Source of the DNA: Methylococcaceae bacterium UBA4132
Lineage (GTDB): Bacteria > Pseudomonadota > Gammaproteobacteria > Methylococcales > Methylomonadaceae
Direction: 5' to 3'
Length of the DNA stretch: 22,196 nucleotides
NCBI GenBank assembly: GCA_002380945.1
Contig: DFWO01000180.1
Span: 1 to 22,196 of the forward strand
Shown here: positions 1 through 7,040 of the stretch, piece after piece
How positions within the stretch are numbered: the first letter of the stretch is position 1
Layout: each line of letters starts with the position of its first letter
The notes under the pieces: generated by a model
The model's database searches: none
Told to the model about the DNA's origin: nothing
What the model saw: the letters and a program-made list of their open reading frames with translations, nothing else
Made by a program: the position numbers and the translations under genes

Positions 1-209
1 TAACCTTATGATGGAAAATAAACTGCATAGTATATGCCTAATTATAAATGGTATATCATTTATAACTATTCAGGAAATCGAGGTCGTTTGATAAGCTAAG
101 ACAATGAAACTTTAATAATTATAATCAAGTAATTAGTTAGCGAAGCTCAATGTCATGAAATAAGCCATAATGGATTTTTTTGCAAAAATGACTAATAATT
201 CAATCAGTT
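1..209. other. Intergenic left edge, no gene seen
   Basis: About 210 AT-rich bases precede the first coding region. I see no open frame with family resemblance, no tRNA fold and no clear hairpin. A TATAAT hexamer occurs at 120-125, but no -35-like hexamer sits at the right distance upstream, so I do not call a promoter. Confidence 0.5.
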
Positions 210-332
210 ATGTCTTGGTTTACCACTAACTTCATTACTGCTTTTTTACTGCCACCATTGAGTTTATTTATGCTGTTGGCATTGGGTATTTTTTGCTACA
301 TCGCCATCCCAAAGCAGCACGGTTTTTATTGA
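210..332 (+). pseudogene. N-terminal fragment of the ElyC/YdcF protein, out of frame with the rest
   Basis: An ATG at 210 opens a short frame that begins MSWFTTNFITAFLLPP and continues as a hydrophobic helix, then reaches a stop at 330-332. This looks like the first membrane helix of the ElyC/YdcF family, which the main frame starting at 293 lacks. The two frames would join if one extra T were read in the T6 run at 289-294, giving a continuous protein of about 257 residues. E. coli ElyC is of about that length. The break may be a sequencing error, a true mutation, or slippage on the T run. No strong ribosome binding site precedes the ATG. Confidence 0.55.
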
Positions 333-982
333 TTGGTTCATTGAGTTTGCTTTGGTTATGTGCTACGCCATACATTTCTGAAGCAGGTTTACACTGGCTA
401 GAAGACCATGCGACACCACTGAGTAGCCCACCACCAGAAGCCGAAGCGATTGTGATATTAGGCGGCGGTAGTTATTTTCACGCGCCAGAATATGCTAATC
501 AGGATATTGCGGGAACAGGCACGTTGTTACGTTTGCGCTACGGCGCAAAACTATACCGTGAAACCCATCGTCCTATTTTAGTCACAGGCGGCACGCCGCT
601 AGGTAATGAGGTGTCCGAAGGTCAACAAATGCGTGACATACTGGAACAAGACTTTCATGTTCCCGTCAAATGGACGGAAGACGCATCCCATAATACCTTT
701 CAAAACGCCCACTATACCTTTGATATTTTACAAAAAGCGGGTATTAACAAAGTATATTTGATTACCCAAGCATGGCATATTCCACGCGCTGCCAAAGCCT
801 TTCGTGATGCGGGCTTTGAAGTTATTGAAGCACCAACCATCTTTACCACACGCTACCAAACCGATGTATTGGCTTTTTTACCCAATGCAGGCGCATTAAG
901 TAATAGCTCTTTTTTTGTTCACGAAATAATTGGCTTAGTCTGGTATCAAGTCAAATCATGGATCATGACGTTGCAATCATGA
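293..982 (+). CDS. ElyC/YdcF family (DUF218) membrane protein, N-terminus probably frameshifted
   Basis: The product resembles the DUF218 family, which includes E. coli ElyC, an inner-membrane protein linked to envelope integrity and the undecaprenyl-phosphate lipid carrier. The TTG-initiated frame of 229 residues has one membrane helix (about 9-26) and then the soluble domain. Family motifs are VILGGG (54-59), the RLRYGAKLYRE stretch (81-90), VTGG (97-100), EDASHNTFQNA (129-139) and TQAWHIPRA (158-166). The TTG start is probably artificial: the first helix is encoded from ATG 210 in another frame (see that entry). The family is secure from the motifs. The exact member is not, and whether the gene is functional depends on the T6 junction. 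A 71-bp gap separates it from the ABC transporter genes. Confidence 0.75.
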   Translation: MLHRHPKAARFLLIGSLSLLWLCATPYISEAGLHWLEDHATPLSSPPPEAEAIVILGGGSYFHAPEYANQDIAGTGTLLRLRYGAKLYRETHRPILVTGGTPLGNEVSEGQQMRDILEQDFHVPVKWTEDASHNTFQNAHYTFDILQKAGINKVYLITQAWHIPRAAKAFRDAGFEVIEAPTIFTTRYQTDVLAFLPNAGALSNSSFFVHEIIGLVWYQVKSWIMTLQS

Positions 983-1053
983 TTCATATTTCTAATCGAG
1001 TGTGACAAAATCCACTGTCACTGCCTTTAAACACTTACCTAGCCCTAAGCATA

Positions 1054-1968
1054 ATGATTAATGTTGAACAGTTGATTTTTGAATACCCTAATTTAAGGGC
1101 GTTAGACGAGGTTTCTTTTCATATTCCACAAGGCAGTATTACCGCGTTAGTTGGTCCTAATGGCGCGGGTAAAACCACACTGTTGCGTTGTATGGCTGCT
1201 TTGGAACAACCCGTCAGCGGTAATATTCGTATTGATGGCATTGATGTCTTAGAACATCCGCGTGAATGTCATCGTATTATTGGTTATTTATCAGATTTTT
1301 TTGGGTTATATGACCGTTTAACGGTGCGCCAGTGTTTGCATTATGTAGCCAGAGCGCAAGGCATCGCTGATGAAGACTGTGCAGCCGCCATTGCCAGAGT
1401 CAGTAAAGGTCTTTATATCACTGATCGTTTAGATGTACTGGCAGGTACTTTGTCGCGTGGTTTAAGACAACGAGTTGCGATTGCCCAAGCCATTATTCAC
1501 TCACCGCGTGTTGTATTACTCGATGAACCTGCATCGGGTTTAGACCCTGAAGCTCGTCATGAACTTGCCGAATTATTTTTGGATTTACAAAAACAGGGCA
1601 TGACACTGTTGGTATCCTCACATATTCTCGCCGAATTGGAAGCCTATAGCACCGATATGTTAGTGCTACGCGAGGGGAAAATTATTGAGCAGGTAGCAAT
1701 AAAAACTCATGCCCACGCGCAAGATTTCAAACTGTCATTGGCAACACCTGTGGCAAATCTCACCGCTGTGTTGCAGTCCATAGACACGCTCAAGGTATTA
1801 AAAGTAGAACAAGACCAATCTGCTTTGCTACAAGTACAAGGTGATAGCTTGCAACAACACGAATTATTAAAAACCTTGTTAGCGCGAAACTTACCGATTT
1901 GCGAATTCGCCAAAATCACCAGCAATCTACAAGACGCTTATCTGGACACCATTAGGCAACGCCCATGA
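1054..1968 (+). CDS. ABC transporter ATP-binding protein
   Basis: This is the nucleotide-binding subunit of an ABC transporter, 304 residues, acting at the inner face of the cytoplasmic membrane. The Walker A motif GPNGAGKT is at 34-41, the signature LSRGLRQR at 133-140, Walker B ending LLDEP at 155-159, the D-loop SGLD at 161-164 and the switch histidine at 190. The Q-loop position reads YLSDFFGLYDRLT, with no glutamine, and the signature is the relaxed form, as in some ABC-2 ATPases linked to efflux or gliding. Residues from about 215 form an accessory C-terminal domain. The stop overlaps the start of the permease gene by 4 bp (ATGA), so the two are translationally coupled. The substrate cannot be read from the sequence. 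Confidence 0.9.
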   Translation: MINVEQLIFEYPNLRALDEVSFHIPQGSITALVGPNGAGKTTLLRCMAALEQPVSGNIRIDGIDVLEHPRECHRIIGYLSDFFGLYDRLTVRQCLHYVARAQGIADEDCAAAIARVSKGLYITDRLDVLAGTLSRGLRQRVAIAQAIIHSPRVVLLDEPASGLDPEARHELAELFLDLQKQGMTLLVSSHILAELEAYSTDMLVLREGKIIEQVAIKTHAHAQDFKLSLATPVANLTAVLQSIDTLKVLKVEQDQSALLQVQGDSLQQHELLKTLLARNLPICEFAKITSNLQDAYLDTIRQRP

Positions 1969-3257
1969 ATCTAAATCCTGAATTTCAACGCCAACTTTCT
2001 TTAGAATTCTCCCCTGCTCGTCTTGTCGGTGTGCCTCTGGTGTTAGGGGTTATTTTTACCCTGACTTATTTTCTGGATCACCAGAATCAAACCAGCGTCA
2101 CCGCACAAAGTGCGTTAGGTTTATTTTTGCTAATGGTGTCATTTTGGGGAGCGCGGCAAGCAGTAGATAGCGTATTGGAAGAACAACGCAGTCATACTTG
2201 GGACACCCAACGTTTATCTGCATTAGACCCGTGGACAATGGTGTGCGGTAAGTTATTAGGTAGTACCCTAGTCGTGTGGTACGGCGGCGTTATTTGTCTA
2301 ATGGTTTACGGCTTAACGGCAAAAAATACCAGCAATCTATTTTGGGTGTATAGCTACGCCCTCAGTAGCGGCTTGTTGGTACAGAATATCAGTTTGTTAT
2401 TGAGCCTGATTGCTTTGCGTAAAGGGCAAATCAACAGTAATTCGGTCATCATCGGCTTAGCAATACTGGCAGCATTTACCATCGGCTCTTGGATTATGCC
2501 CTTGTCAGAAAACCCACAGGCATTACAAACCATCCCCGATGCGACTTGGTACGGCATCAATACCACCACGCAGTTTTTAACCTTAATCAGCGTTTGCTGT
2601 GCGTTATTCTGGTGTGTAGTGGGTAATTATCGACTCATGGCGCAAGAATTACGCATACGCACGCTCCCTTCGGTGTGGTTAGCATTCGCCTTGTTTCTGA
2701 TTGTTTATACAGGTGGTTTTATCGAAGCGAAGCAATTTGGAGAGTATTTTTATACCAGCGCATTCGGTATTTGTTTAACGCTCAGCTACCTTATTGCTTT
2801 TGCCGAATATAACGAGCCAATGCGGATTAAACGCCTACTCACCTACATTACACAGGAAAACTGGCAACGCGCCGCAGAAGAACTGCCGTTATGGTGCGTT
2901 ACGTTTGTATTAGCAAGTTTATTGGCATTACCGCTGTCATTTTCACCCCCCGCTGATATTGACGAGCTGCACGTTTACCCTATCGCCATTTTGTTACTAT
3001 TGCTTAGAGACATCGGCATTTTTCTATTTTTTAGCTTTGGTAAAAATCCACAACGCGCGTTTAGCCTGACGTTACTGGCACTGATCTTACTGTATGGCGT
3101 GTTCCCTGGCATCTTCTCAGCAGTTAAACTAGACGGCATGGTTGCGGTCTTTTTTCCGTTAGTCTCCGACAGCTTAGTGCTTTCGATTATCTATATGGGC
3201 GTGCAGAGTGCTTTGGTTTGGTATTTTTTGTATCAGCGGTGGCAAGAAAGTGTTTGA
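1965..3257 (+). CDS. ABC transporter permease, ABC-2-like, polytopic
   Basis: A 430-residue hydrophobic protein with roughly 12 predicted membrane helices, starting at about 19-36, 47-63 and 95-117 and ending at about 390-420. It begins NPEFQRQLSLEFSPARL, an N-terminal style I associate with permeases paired with this class of ATPase. The start overlaps the stop of the ATPase gene by 4 bp, which strongly supports a two-component transporter. No periplasmic binding protein lies nearby, which fits export or membrane remodelling better than uptake. The gene ends 21 bp before the convergent mobA stop. Substrate is unknown. Confidence 0.8.
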   Translation: MNLNPEFQRQLSLEFSPARLVGVPLVLGVIFTLTYFLDHQNQTSVTAQSALGLFLLMVSFWGARQAVDSVLEEQRSHTWDTQRLSALDPWTMVCGKLLGSTLVVWYGGVICLMVYGLTAKNTSNLFWVYSYALSSGLLVQNISLLLSLIALRKGQINSNSVIIGLAILAAFTIGSWIMPLSENPQALQTIPDATWYGINTTTQFLTLISVCCALFWCVVGNYRLMAQELRIRTLPSVWLAFALFLIVYTGGFIEAKQFGEYFYTSAFGICLTLSYLIAFAEYNEPMRIKRLLTYITQENWQRAAEELPLWCVTFVLASLLALPLSFSPPADIDELHVYPIAILLLLLRDIGIFLFFSFGKNPQRAFSLTLLALILLYGVFPGIFSAVKLDGMVAVFFPLVSDSLVLSIIYMGVQSALVWYFLYQRWQESV

Positions 3258-3278
3258 TGTAGGATAGTTCGTGTTGTT

Positions 3279-3872
3279 CTATGCTGTTTTGGCTTCCAAT
3301 AAAGATAACTCGGTCAGAGTATTAAGATTGGTAAATATCTCAGGCGTATCACTAAAATCAACTGGCACAGTATTATGTTGTGCTAACCACGTTTGTACTT
3401 TGCGTTCACCACTGGCTAAATAGTCTTGTAAGCCACTTTGAAGGCGAGTGTGAATTGCCAAAAACACGGGATGCAATTGTTGCCCATCATAAGCTACTGC
3501 CACATCTGCATTCAAATCAGCGCGTGTGGTGAGTAGTTTCTGCAACTGCGCAGCTGTTATCAACGGCGCGTCACAAGGCACAACCAATAACACCTCAGCA
3601 TCGGTATTTATCATCGCCGTTAATATGCCCGCCAGAGGACCATCAAAACTATCAGTCTGATCTGCTACCACGCGTAAACCAAAGGCTTGATACTCTGCGT
3701 GGTGACGATTGGCGTTAATAATCGTCTCATGCACCAATGGCGCGAGGGCGGCAATCGCATAACTGACCAGCGGACGACCTTGATAACACACCAAGCCTTT
3801 ATCTTGGTGATTCATACGCCGCGCTAATCCACCTGCTAAAATGACACCTGTTATTTTTGCTGAATTGTTCAT
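3279..3872 (-). CDS. mobA: Molybdenum cofactor guanylyltransferase MobA
   Basis: MobA transfers GMP from GTP to molybdopterin-bound molybdenum, forming the bis-MGD cofactor used by DMSO-reductase-family enzymes such as nitrate reductases and formate dehydrogenases. The protein has 197 residues, close to the 194 of E. coli MobA. The nucleotide-binding motif is LAGGLARRM (12-20) followed by DKG (24-26). GPLAGIL is at 78-84 and the metal-binding VPCDAPL at 98-104. It is a lone gene here, convergent with the ABC permease and divergent from the small exported protein, with 60 bp between the two starts. No mobB or other moa/moe gene is in the window. By inference, the host has at least one bis-MGD enzyme. 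Confidence 0.93.
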   Translation of the reverse strand: MNNSAKITGVILAGGLARRMNHQDKGLVCYQGRPLVSYAIAALAPLVHETIINANRHHAEYQAFGLRVVADQTDSFDGPLAGILTAMINTDAEVLLVVPCDAPLITAAQLQKLLTTRADLNADVAVAYDGQQLHPVFLAIHTRLQSGLQDYLASGERKVQTWLAQHNTVPVDFSDTPEIFTNLNTLTELSLLEAKTA

Positions 3873-3932
3873 AGTACAATAAACCTGTTAACCTTTTTAC
3901 TTACTGACTTATTAGAAATCACAACCTCATCC

Positions 3933-4358
3933 ATGAAAAATAAATACTTACTCTCTCTATTAAGTGCTGCCTTAGTGATGACACTGAGCGGCAACGCGCT
4001 TGCTGCTAAACACGCAAAAAAATCTAAACAAGCAGCAAAATCCACACCCCCTGCCCCTTTAATCAATGACTATCCAACCCGTGACCGTGTTGAATATGTA
4101 TTGAATTGTATCGCGCAAAAAGACGGCAACTTAAGCAAAATGAACTACGTCACGCAATACGCTTGCGGGTGCAAAATTGATAAAATCGCCGAAAAAATGT
4201 CGTTTGCTGATTTTGAAGCTGCCAAAACATTTGGCTATCTCAGCAAACAGGCGGGTGATGCAGGCGGGGTGTTTCGTGATCCATCACAGGCGAAAGACCT
4301 GAAAACCCGCATGAAAGAAGCCGAAGACTATGCGCAGAAAAGTTGTTTTGTGAAATAA
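3933..4358 (+). CDS. Small exported protein with four cysteines, function unknown
   Basis: A 141-residue protein with a clear Sec signal peptide: a basic start (MKNK), a hydrophobic core at about 5-20, and an ALA motif at 22-24 suggesting cleavage before Ala25. The mature N-terminus is a Lys/Ala/Pro-rich linker (25-45). A compact domain follows, with DYPTRDRVEYVLNC (46-59), CGC (78-80) and a final Cys at 138. The four cysteines (59, 78, 80, 138) could form two disulfides in the periplasm or bind a ligand or metal. There is no CXXCH haem motif and no lipobox. The start has no obvious Shine-Dalgarno sequence. It is divergent from mobA, with a repeat element just past its stop. I do not recognise a named family. 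Confidence 0.7.
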   Translation: MKNKYLLSLLSAALVMTLSGNALAAKHAKKSKQAAKSTPPAPLINDYPTRDRVEYVLNCIAQKDGNLSKMNYVTQYACGCKIDKIAEKMSFADFEAAKTFGYLSKQAGDAGGVFRDPSQAKDLKTRMKEAEDYAQKSCFVK

Positions 4359-4366
4359 AAGCATCT

Positions 4367-4436
4367 GTCCACGAAAGGCACGAAAAACACGAAAAATTTC
4401 ATGTCTTTTTTAGTGCCTTTCGTATTTTTCGTGGAC
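4367..4436. repeat. 9-nt-unit inverted repeat (copy 1), likely bidirectional terminator
   Basis: The ends are GTCCACGAAA and its complement TTTCGTGGAC. Each arm continues as successive 9-nt units of the form nnnCACGAA, and the two arms carry related units in a different order, so the palindrome is imperfect inside and perfect at its ends. It lies between the convergent stops of the exported protein (4358) and dapE (4442), where it could fold as a terminator for both strands. Related copies are at about 7654, 11530 and 21846. Confidence 0.75.
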
Positions 4437-4441
4437 AATAA

Positions 4442-5569
4442 TTAAACCAGTAACTCAACCAACATCTGCTCGTAAATATCACTCAAAATTTCCAAATCAG
4501 CTACGTCAATATGTTCATTGATTTTATGAATACTGGCATTTAACGCGCCTAATTCAATTACTTCTGCACCTGTCGGGGCAATAAAACGCCCATCCGACGT
4601 ACCGCCACCCGTATCATCCAGCGTTTCAAAGCCCGTCACGGTTTTAATCGCGCTATGTGCCGCCTCAATTAACGCACCTGATGCCGTTAAAAACGGATTG
4701 CCTGATAATCGCCAATCTATTTTGTAATTCAAACCGTGTTTATCAAAAATAGCGTGCGTGCGTTGTTTAATTTTGGCTTCATCCAGTTCGGTACAAAAGC
4801 GTAAATTAAACATCACTTCTACAGTAGCAGGAATAATATTTTCCGCGCCTGTTCCGCCATTGATATTGGACACTTGCAAGCTGGTCGGTGGAAAGAATTG
4901 GTTGCCCTTATCCCAAACTTCTTCGGTCAGCTCTTTTAAAGCAGGAGCTAAATGATGAATTGGATTATCAGCCAGTTCTGGATAAGCAACATGACCTTGC
5001 ACGCCTAACACAGTGAGTTTGCCATTTAATGAACCACGCCGACCGACACGAATCACATCACCAATTTTTTTATCGCTGGATGGCTCACCGACTAAACACC
5101 AGTCGATTTTTTCGCCGCGTTGCTCTAACACTTCGACAACTTTAACCACACCGTTAGTGGCTATGCCTTCTTCATCACTGGTCAACAGCACAGCAATTGA
5201 GCCTTGATGATTGGGATGTTTAGCGATAAAGCGTTGCACAGCCGTCATGAAACAGGCAATACCGCCTTTCATATCCGCCGCGCCGCGTCCGTAGAGTTGA
5301 CCGTTTCGAATAGTCGGTTCAAACGGCGGTGAATCCCATGATTCAAGTTTGCCAGTCGGGACAACATCGGTATGCCCTAAGAAAATGAACAGCGGTTTAT
5401 GAGTGCCGCGTTTTAAATAAATGTTTTGCGTGTCATTAAAATCAAGGCGTTCATCATGAAAGCCCAGCGGTGTTAAGCGGCTAGCTATCAGGTCTTGGCA
5501 ACCTGCATCGTTTGGTGTGACTGACTCGCGGCGAATAAGGTCTTTTAAAAGCTCTAGGGTTTGGGTCAT
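4442..5569 (-). CDS. dapE: Succinyl-diaminopimelate desuccinylase DapE
   Basis: DapE is the cytoplasmic dinuclear zinc hydrolase that splits N-succinyl-LL-diaminopimelate into succinate and LL-DAP, for lysine and peptidoglycan synthesis. Numbered from ATG 5569, motifs are GHTDVV (65-70, ligand His66 and Asp68), AADMKGG (97-103, bridging Asp99), SDEEG (131-135, catalytic Glu) and GEPSS (161-165), with GGGTSDGRF near the C-terminus. I chose MTQTLELLKDL as the start because it gives 375 residues, the length of E. coli DapE, and matches the family N-terminus. The frame stays open 30 codons further upstream, but that part runs through a palindromic repeat. No good Shine-Dalgarno sequence is visible. 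A YffB-like gene lies 1.5 kb upstream; in E. coli the two genes adjoin. Confidence 0.95.
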   Translation of the reverse strand: MTQTLELLKDLIRRESVTPNDAGCQDLIASRLTPLGFHDERLDFNDTQNIYLKRGTHKPLFIFLGHTDVVPTGKLESWDSPPFEPTIRNGQLYGRGAADMKGGIACFMTAVQRFIAKHPNHQGSIAVLLTSDEEGIATNGVVKVVEVLEQRGEKIDWCLVGEPSSDKKIGDVIRVGRRGSLNGKLTVLGVQGHVAYPELADNPIHHLAPALKELTEEVWDKGNQFFPPTSLQVSNINGGTGAENIIPATVEVMFNLRFCTELDEAKIKQRTHAIFDKHGLNYKIDWRLSGNPFLTASGALIEAAHSAIKTVTGFETLDDTGGGTSDGRFIAPTGAEVIELGALNASIHKINEHIDVADLEILSDIYEQMLVELLV

Positions 5570-5584
5570 GGTTACAGTATAGAA

Positions 5585-5664
5585 GTAGGTTGGGTTGCGG
5601 CTCTTTCGCAACCCAACGAATTTTAGAGATGTTGGGTTGCCAAAAAGACGGCAACCCAACCTAC
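5585..5664. repeat. Compound palindrome (REP/BIME-like) in the dapE leader
   Basis: Outer arms GTAGGTTGGGTTGC (5585-5598) and its exact complement (5651-5664) close an 80-bp element. Inside are two hairpins: GTTGGGTTGCG at 5589-5599 with 5607-5617 (7-nt loop), and GTTGGGTTGCC at 5631-5641 with 5650-5660 (8-nt loop). The element can therefore fold as one long stem or two short ones, the plan of a paired REP unit. It ends only 15 bp before the dapE start, so it would lie in the 5' leader of any transcript arriving from upstream. Degenerate relatives occur at 6319-6336 and 6997-7025. Confidence 0.85.
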
Positions 5665-5800
5665 GCAGCTATTCATGGCATGTTAAAACATAACCAGCCT
5701 TTCGATAATACCCGTTTTTATCACATCCCCCTTCATCAAAACTAATAGCTAATATTTATCGCAATGGGCTTGATTTTGAACAGAGTATCTACGCCGCTCT

Positions 5801-6271
5801 TTATAAAGAGATGCCAAGGTATGCTCTAATACTATAAGTAGCCAACGCACCCACAATAACGATTATTACGCCAAGACCAACATAACCAATTGGAGTGTTA
5901 ACAAGATTAGGTTTATCTTTTTGTTTAAATAATTCTTGTTGTTCAAGCCATTCATGGGCAAAAAATAGCTCATTATTTTGAATTTTATTAAGCGTGATTC
6001 TTGCTTTAAGATTTGGAATACCTAGTAATTCAAATTCTTGAAAACAATAGGAACGGTATAGTTCAAATAACCTATTCTCTTCTGCTTGGTCTACATACCA
6101 ATGTTCATTTTCAATAGGCTTAGGAGAAGTTCTTTTTATTTCTAGCCATGTTACAAAAGGAACATCCGTTTCTCCTATTGGTGTTTCAGGTGGTCTTATG
6201 CCATTAAGAAGAATCGTAGGAAATTGTGTGCCTTGACCCATATTTGAAACTTTGATTGTTTTATCAAACAT
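5801..6271 (-). CDS. Unknown protein with C-terminal membrane anchor
   Basis: A 156-residue protein I do not recognise. Residues 1-120 are soluble and rich in charged and aromatic residues (for example ENEHWYVDQAEENRLFELY at about 54-72). A Lys-rich stretch (115-119) is followed by a glycine- and isoleucine-rich membrane helix at about 127-149, then a short tail ending GISL. With no N-terminal signal, it looks tail-anchored with the bulk in the cytoplasm. On the minus strand TAGGTA lies just upstream of the ATG at a suitable distance. It follows the cysteine-rich 204-residue gene by 83 bp, and both look more AT-rich than the flanking genes. A 14-bp palindrome, CTCTTTATAAAGAG (5797-5810), covers its stop codon. 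The two genes may be a transferred pair. Confidence 0.6.
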   Translation of the reverse strand: MFDKTIKVSNMGQGTQFPTILLNGIRPPETPIGETDVPFVTWLEIKRTSPKPIENEHWYVDQAEENRLFELYRSYCFQEFELLGIPNLKARITLNKIQNNELFFAHEWLEQQELFKQKDKPNLVNTPIGYVGLGVIIVIVGALATYSIRAYLGISL

Positions 6272-6318
6272 TTTTGATTACCTAAAATAACAAACATCAT
6301 AACTTGATCACTGAGCAG

Positions 6319-6336
6319 CGTAGGTTGAGTTGGCAA
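6319..6336. repeat. Degenerate half-copy of the GTAGGTTGGGTTGC repeat
   Basis: The sequence CGTAGGTTGAGTTGGCAA lies between the two unknown genes. It matches one arm of the compound palindrome at 5585-5664 apart from a few changes, and has no partner arm. It looks like a decayed or partial copy. Confidence 0.5.
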
Positions 6337-6354
6337 TATCCAGCCCATTTTGCT

Positions 6355-6969
6355 TTATTTAAACCATTTATGTGACCCAATTTGCAAAATTGGTGGGCTT
6401 TTAACCTCTTTCTCGCAAGCTTTATGTTTAATTTCCTTGAAAGTGTCTGGCGTAAAATTTGGACACCAATGACAATTATGACTCACAGCTAAAGCATGAA
6501 TTTGATCTTGAATACTTGATGGATGCTCGTATTGTGGTTTGAAGTAATATGAAATTAGCTTGCAAGGGAATAAATACTCCTCTTTGAGATCCCAGTTAGT
6601 AATAATTGAATTACAATGTGCCTTTTTGTCTCTGCATGATTCGGCTTGAGTATAACAGTCTATAACTTTTTCTATTTCATATGTACTTGAATTTCCTGAA
6701 ATAAGCCTACCGCCTTGAAAAACCATAGTACCTTTCCAAGAACCAGTGTAGTTAAGTAACAGTTTTGCCTTTCCTGAATCTGAAGGAGACATACTAAAAA
6801 CAGCTACATTCATATTTTTTCCATTTATTTCTACCGTTGCAAATTTACTAGCGGACTCTGCAAGGCTAAGTGCAAATGAAAAATTTTTAGATGTGCTTTT
6901 AGGGAAAGCAACAACCAGCATGTTATTAACCGACTCTACGAAAGGATCAATTTTTTGTAGCTCATTCAT
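6355..6969 (-). CDS. Unknown cysteine-rich protein
   Basis: A 204-residue protein with no recognised family. There is no convincing signal peptide or membrane helix. Residues 1-100 look like a beta-rich globular region, with alternating hydrophobic and polar residues and several NG, SG and GG turns. The C-terminal half holds seven cysteines (105, 112, 119, 136, 166, 169, 185), including HNCHWC at 164-169, a CXXC pair with flanking histidines that could bind zinc or be redox-active. The start lies 71 bp below the YffB-like gene stop, with the hairpin at 6997-7025 between. A weak GGAA precedes the ATG. With the 156-residue gene it forms the AT-rich insert between the YffB-like gene and dapE. 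Joint function is unknown. Confidence 0.6.
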   Translation of the reverse strand: MNELQKIDPFVESVNNMLVVAFPKSTSKNFSFALSLAESASKFATVEINGKNMNVAVFSMSPSDSGKAKLLLNYTGSWKGTMVFQGGRLISGNSSTYEIEKVIDCYTQAESCRDKKAHCNSIITNWDLKEEYLFPCKLISYYFKPQYEHPSSIQDQIHALAVSHNCHWCPNFTPDTFKEIKHKACEKEVKSPPILQIGSHKWFK

Positions 6970-6996
6970 TTTAAGATTCCATAGATTCGTGGATTA

Positions 6997-7025
6997 TGTC
7001 GGGTTACGGCAAGCCTAACCCGACA
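6997..7025. repeat. Short palindrome between the YffB-like gene and the inserted genes
   Basis: TGTCGGGTTA (6997-7006) and its exact complement (7016-7025) enclose a 9-nt centre with a weak GG/CC pairing. The stem is related to the GGGTTGC-type palindrome at 5585-5664. It lies just past the YffB-like gene stop. No T-run follows on the minus strand, so it is more a REP-like unit than a classical terminator. Confidence 0.6.
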
Positions 7026-7040
7026 TTTTCGGCTACAAAT

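Noticed and set aside
120..125. TATAAT at the left edge as a promoter
   Set aside because: No matching -35 hexamer lies 16-18 bp upstream. The nearest TTGATA is far too distant.
5570..5659. A longer dapE start at 5659, adding 30 codons
   Set aside because: The extra codons run through the palindromic repeat. ATG 5569 gives 375 residues and the family's N-terminus.
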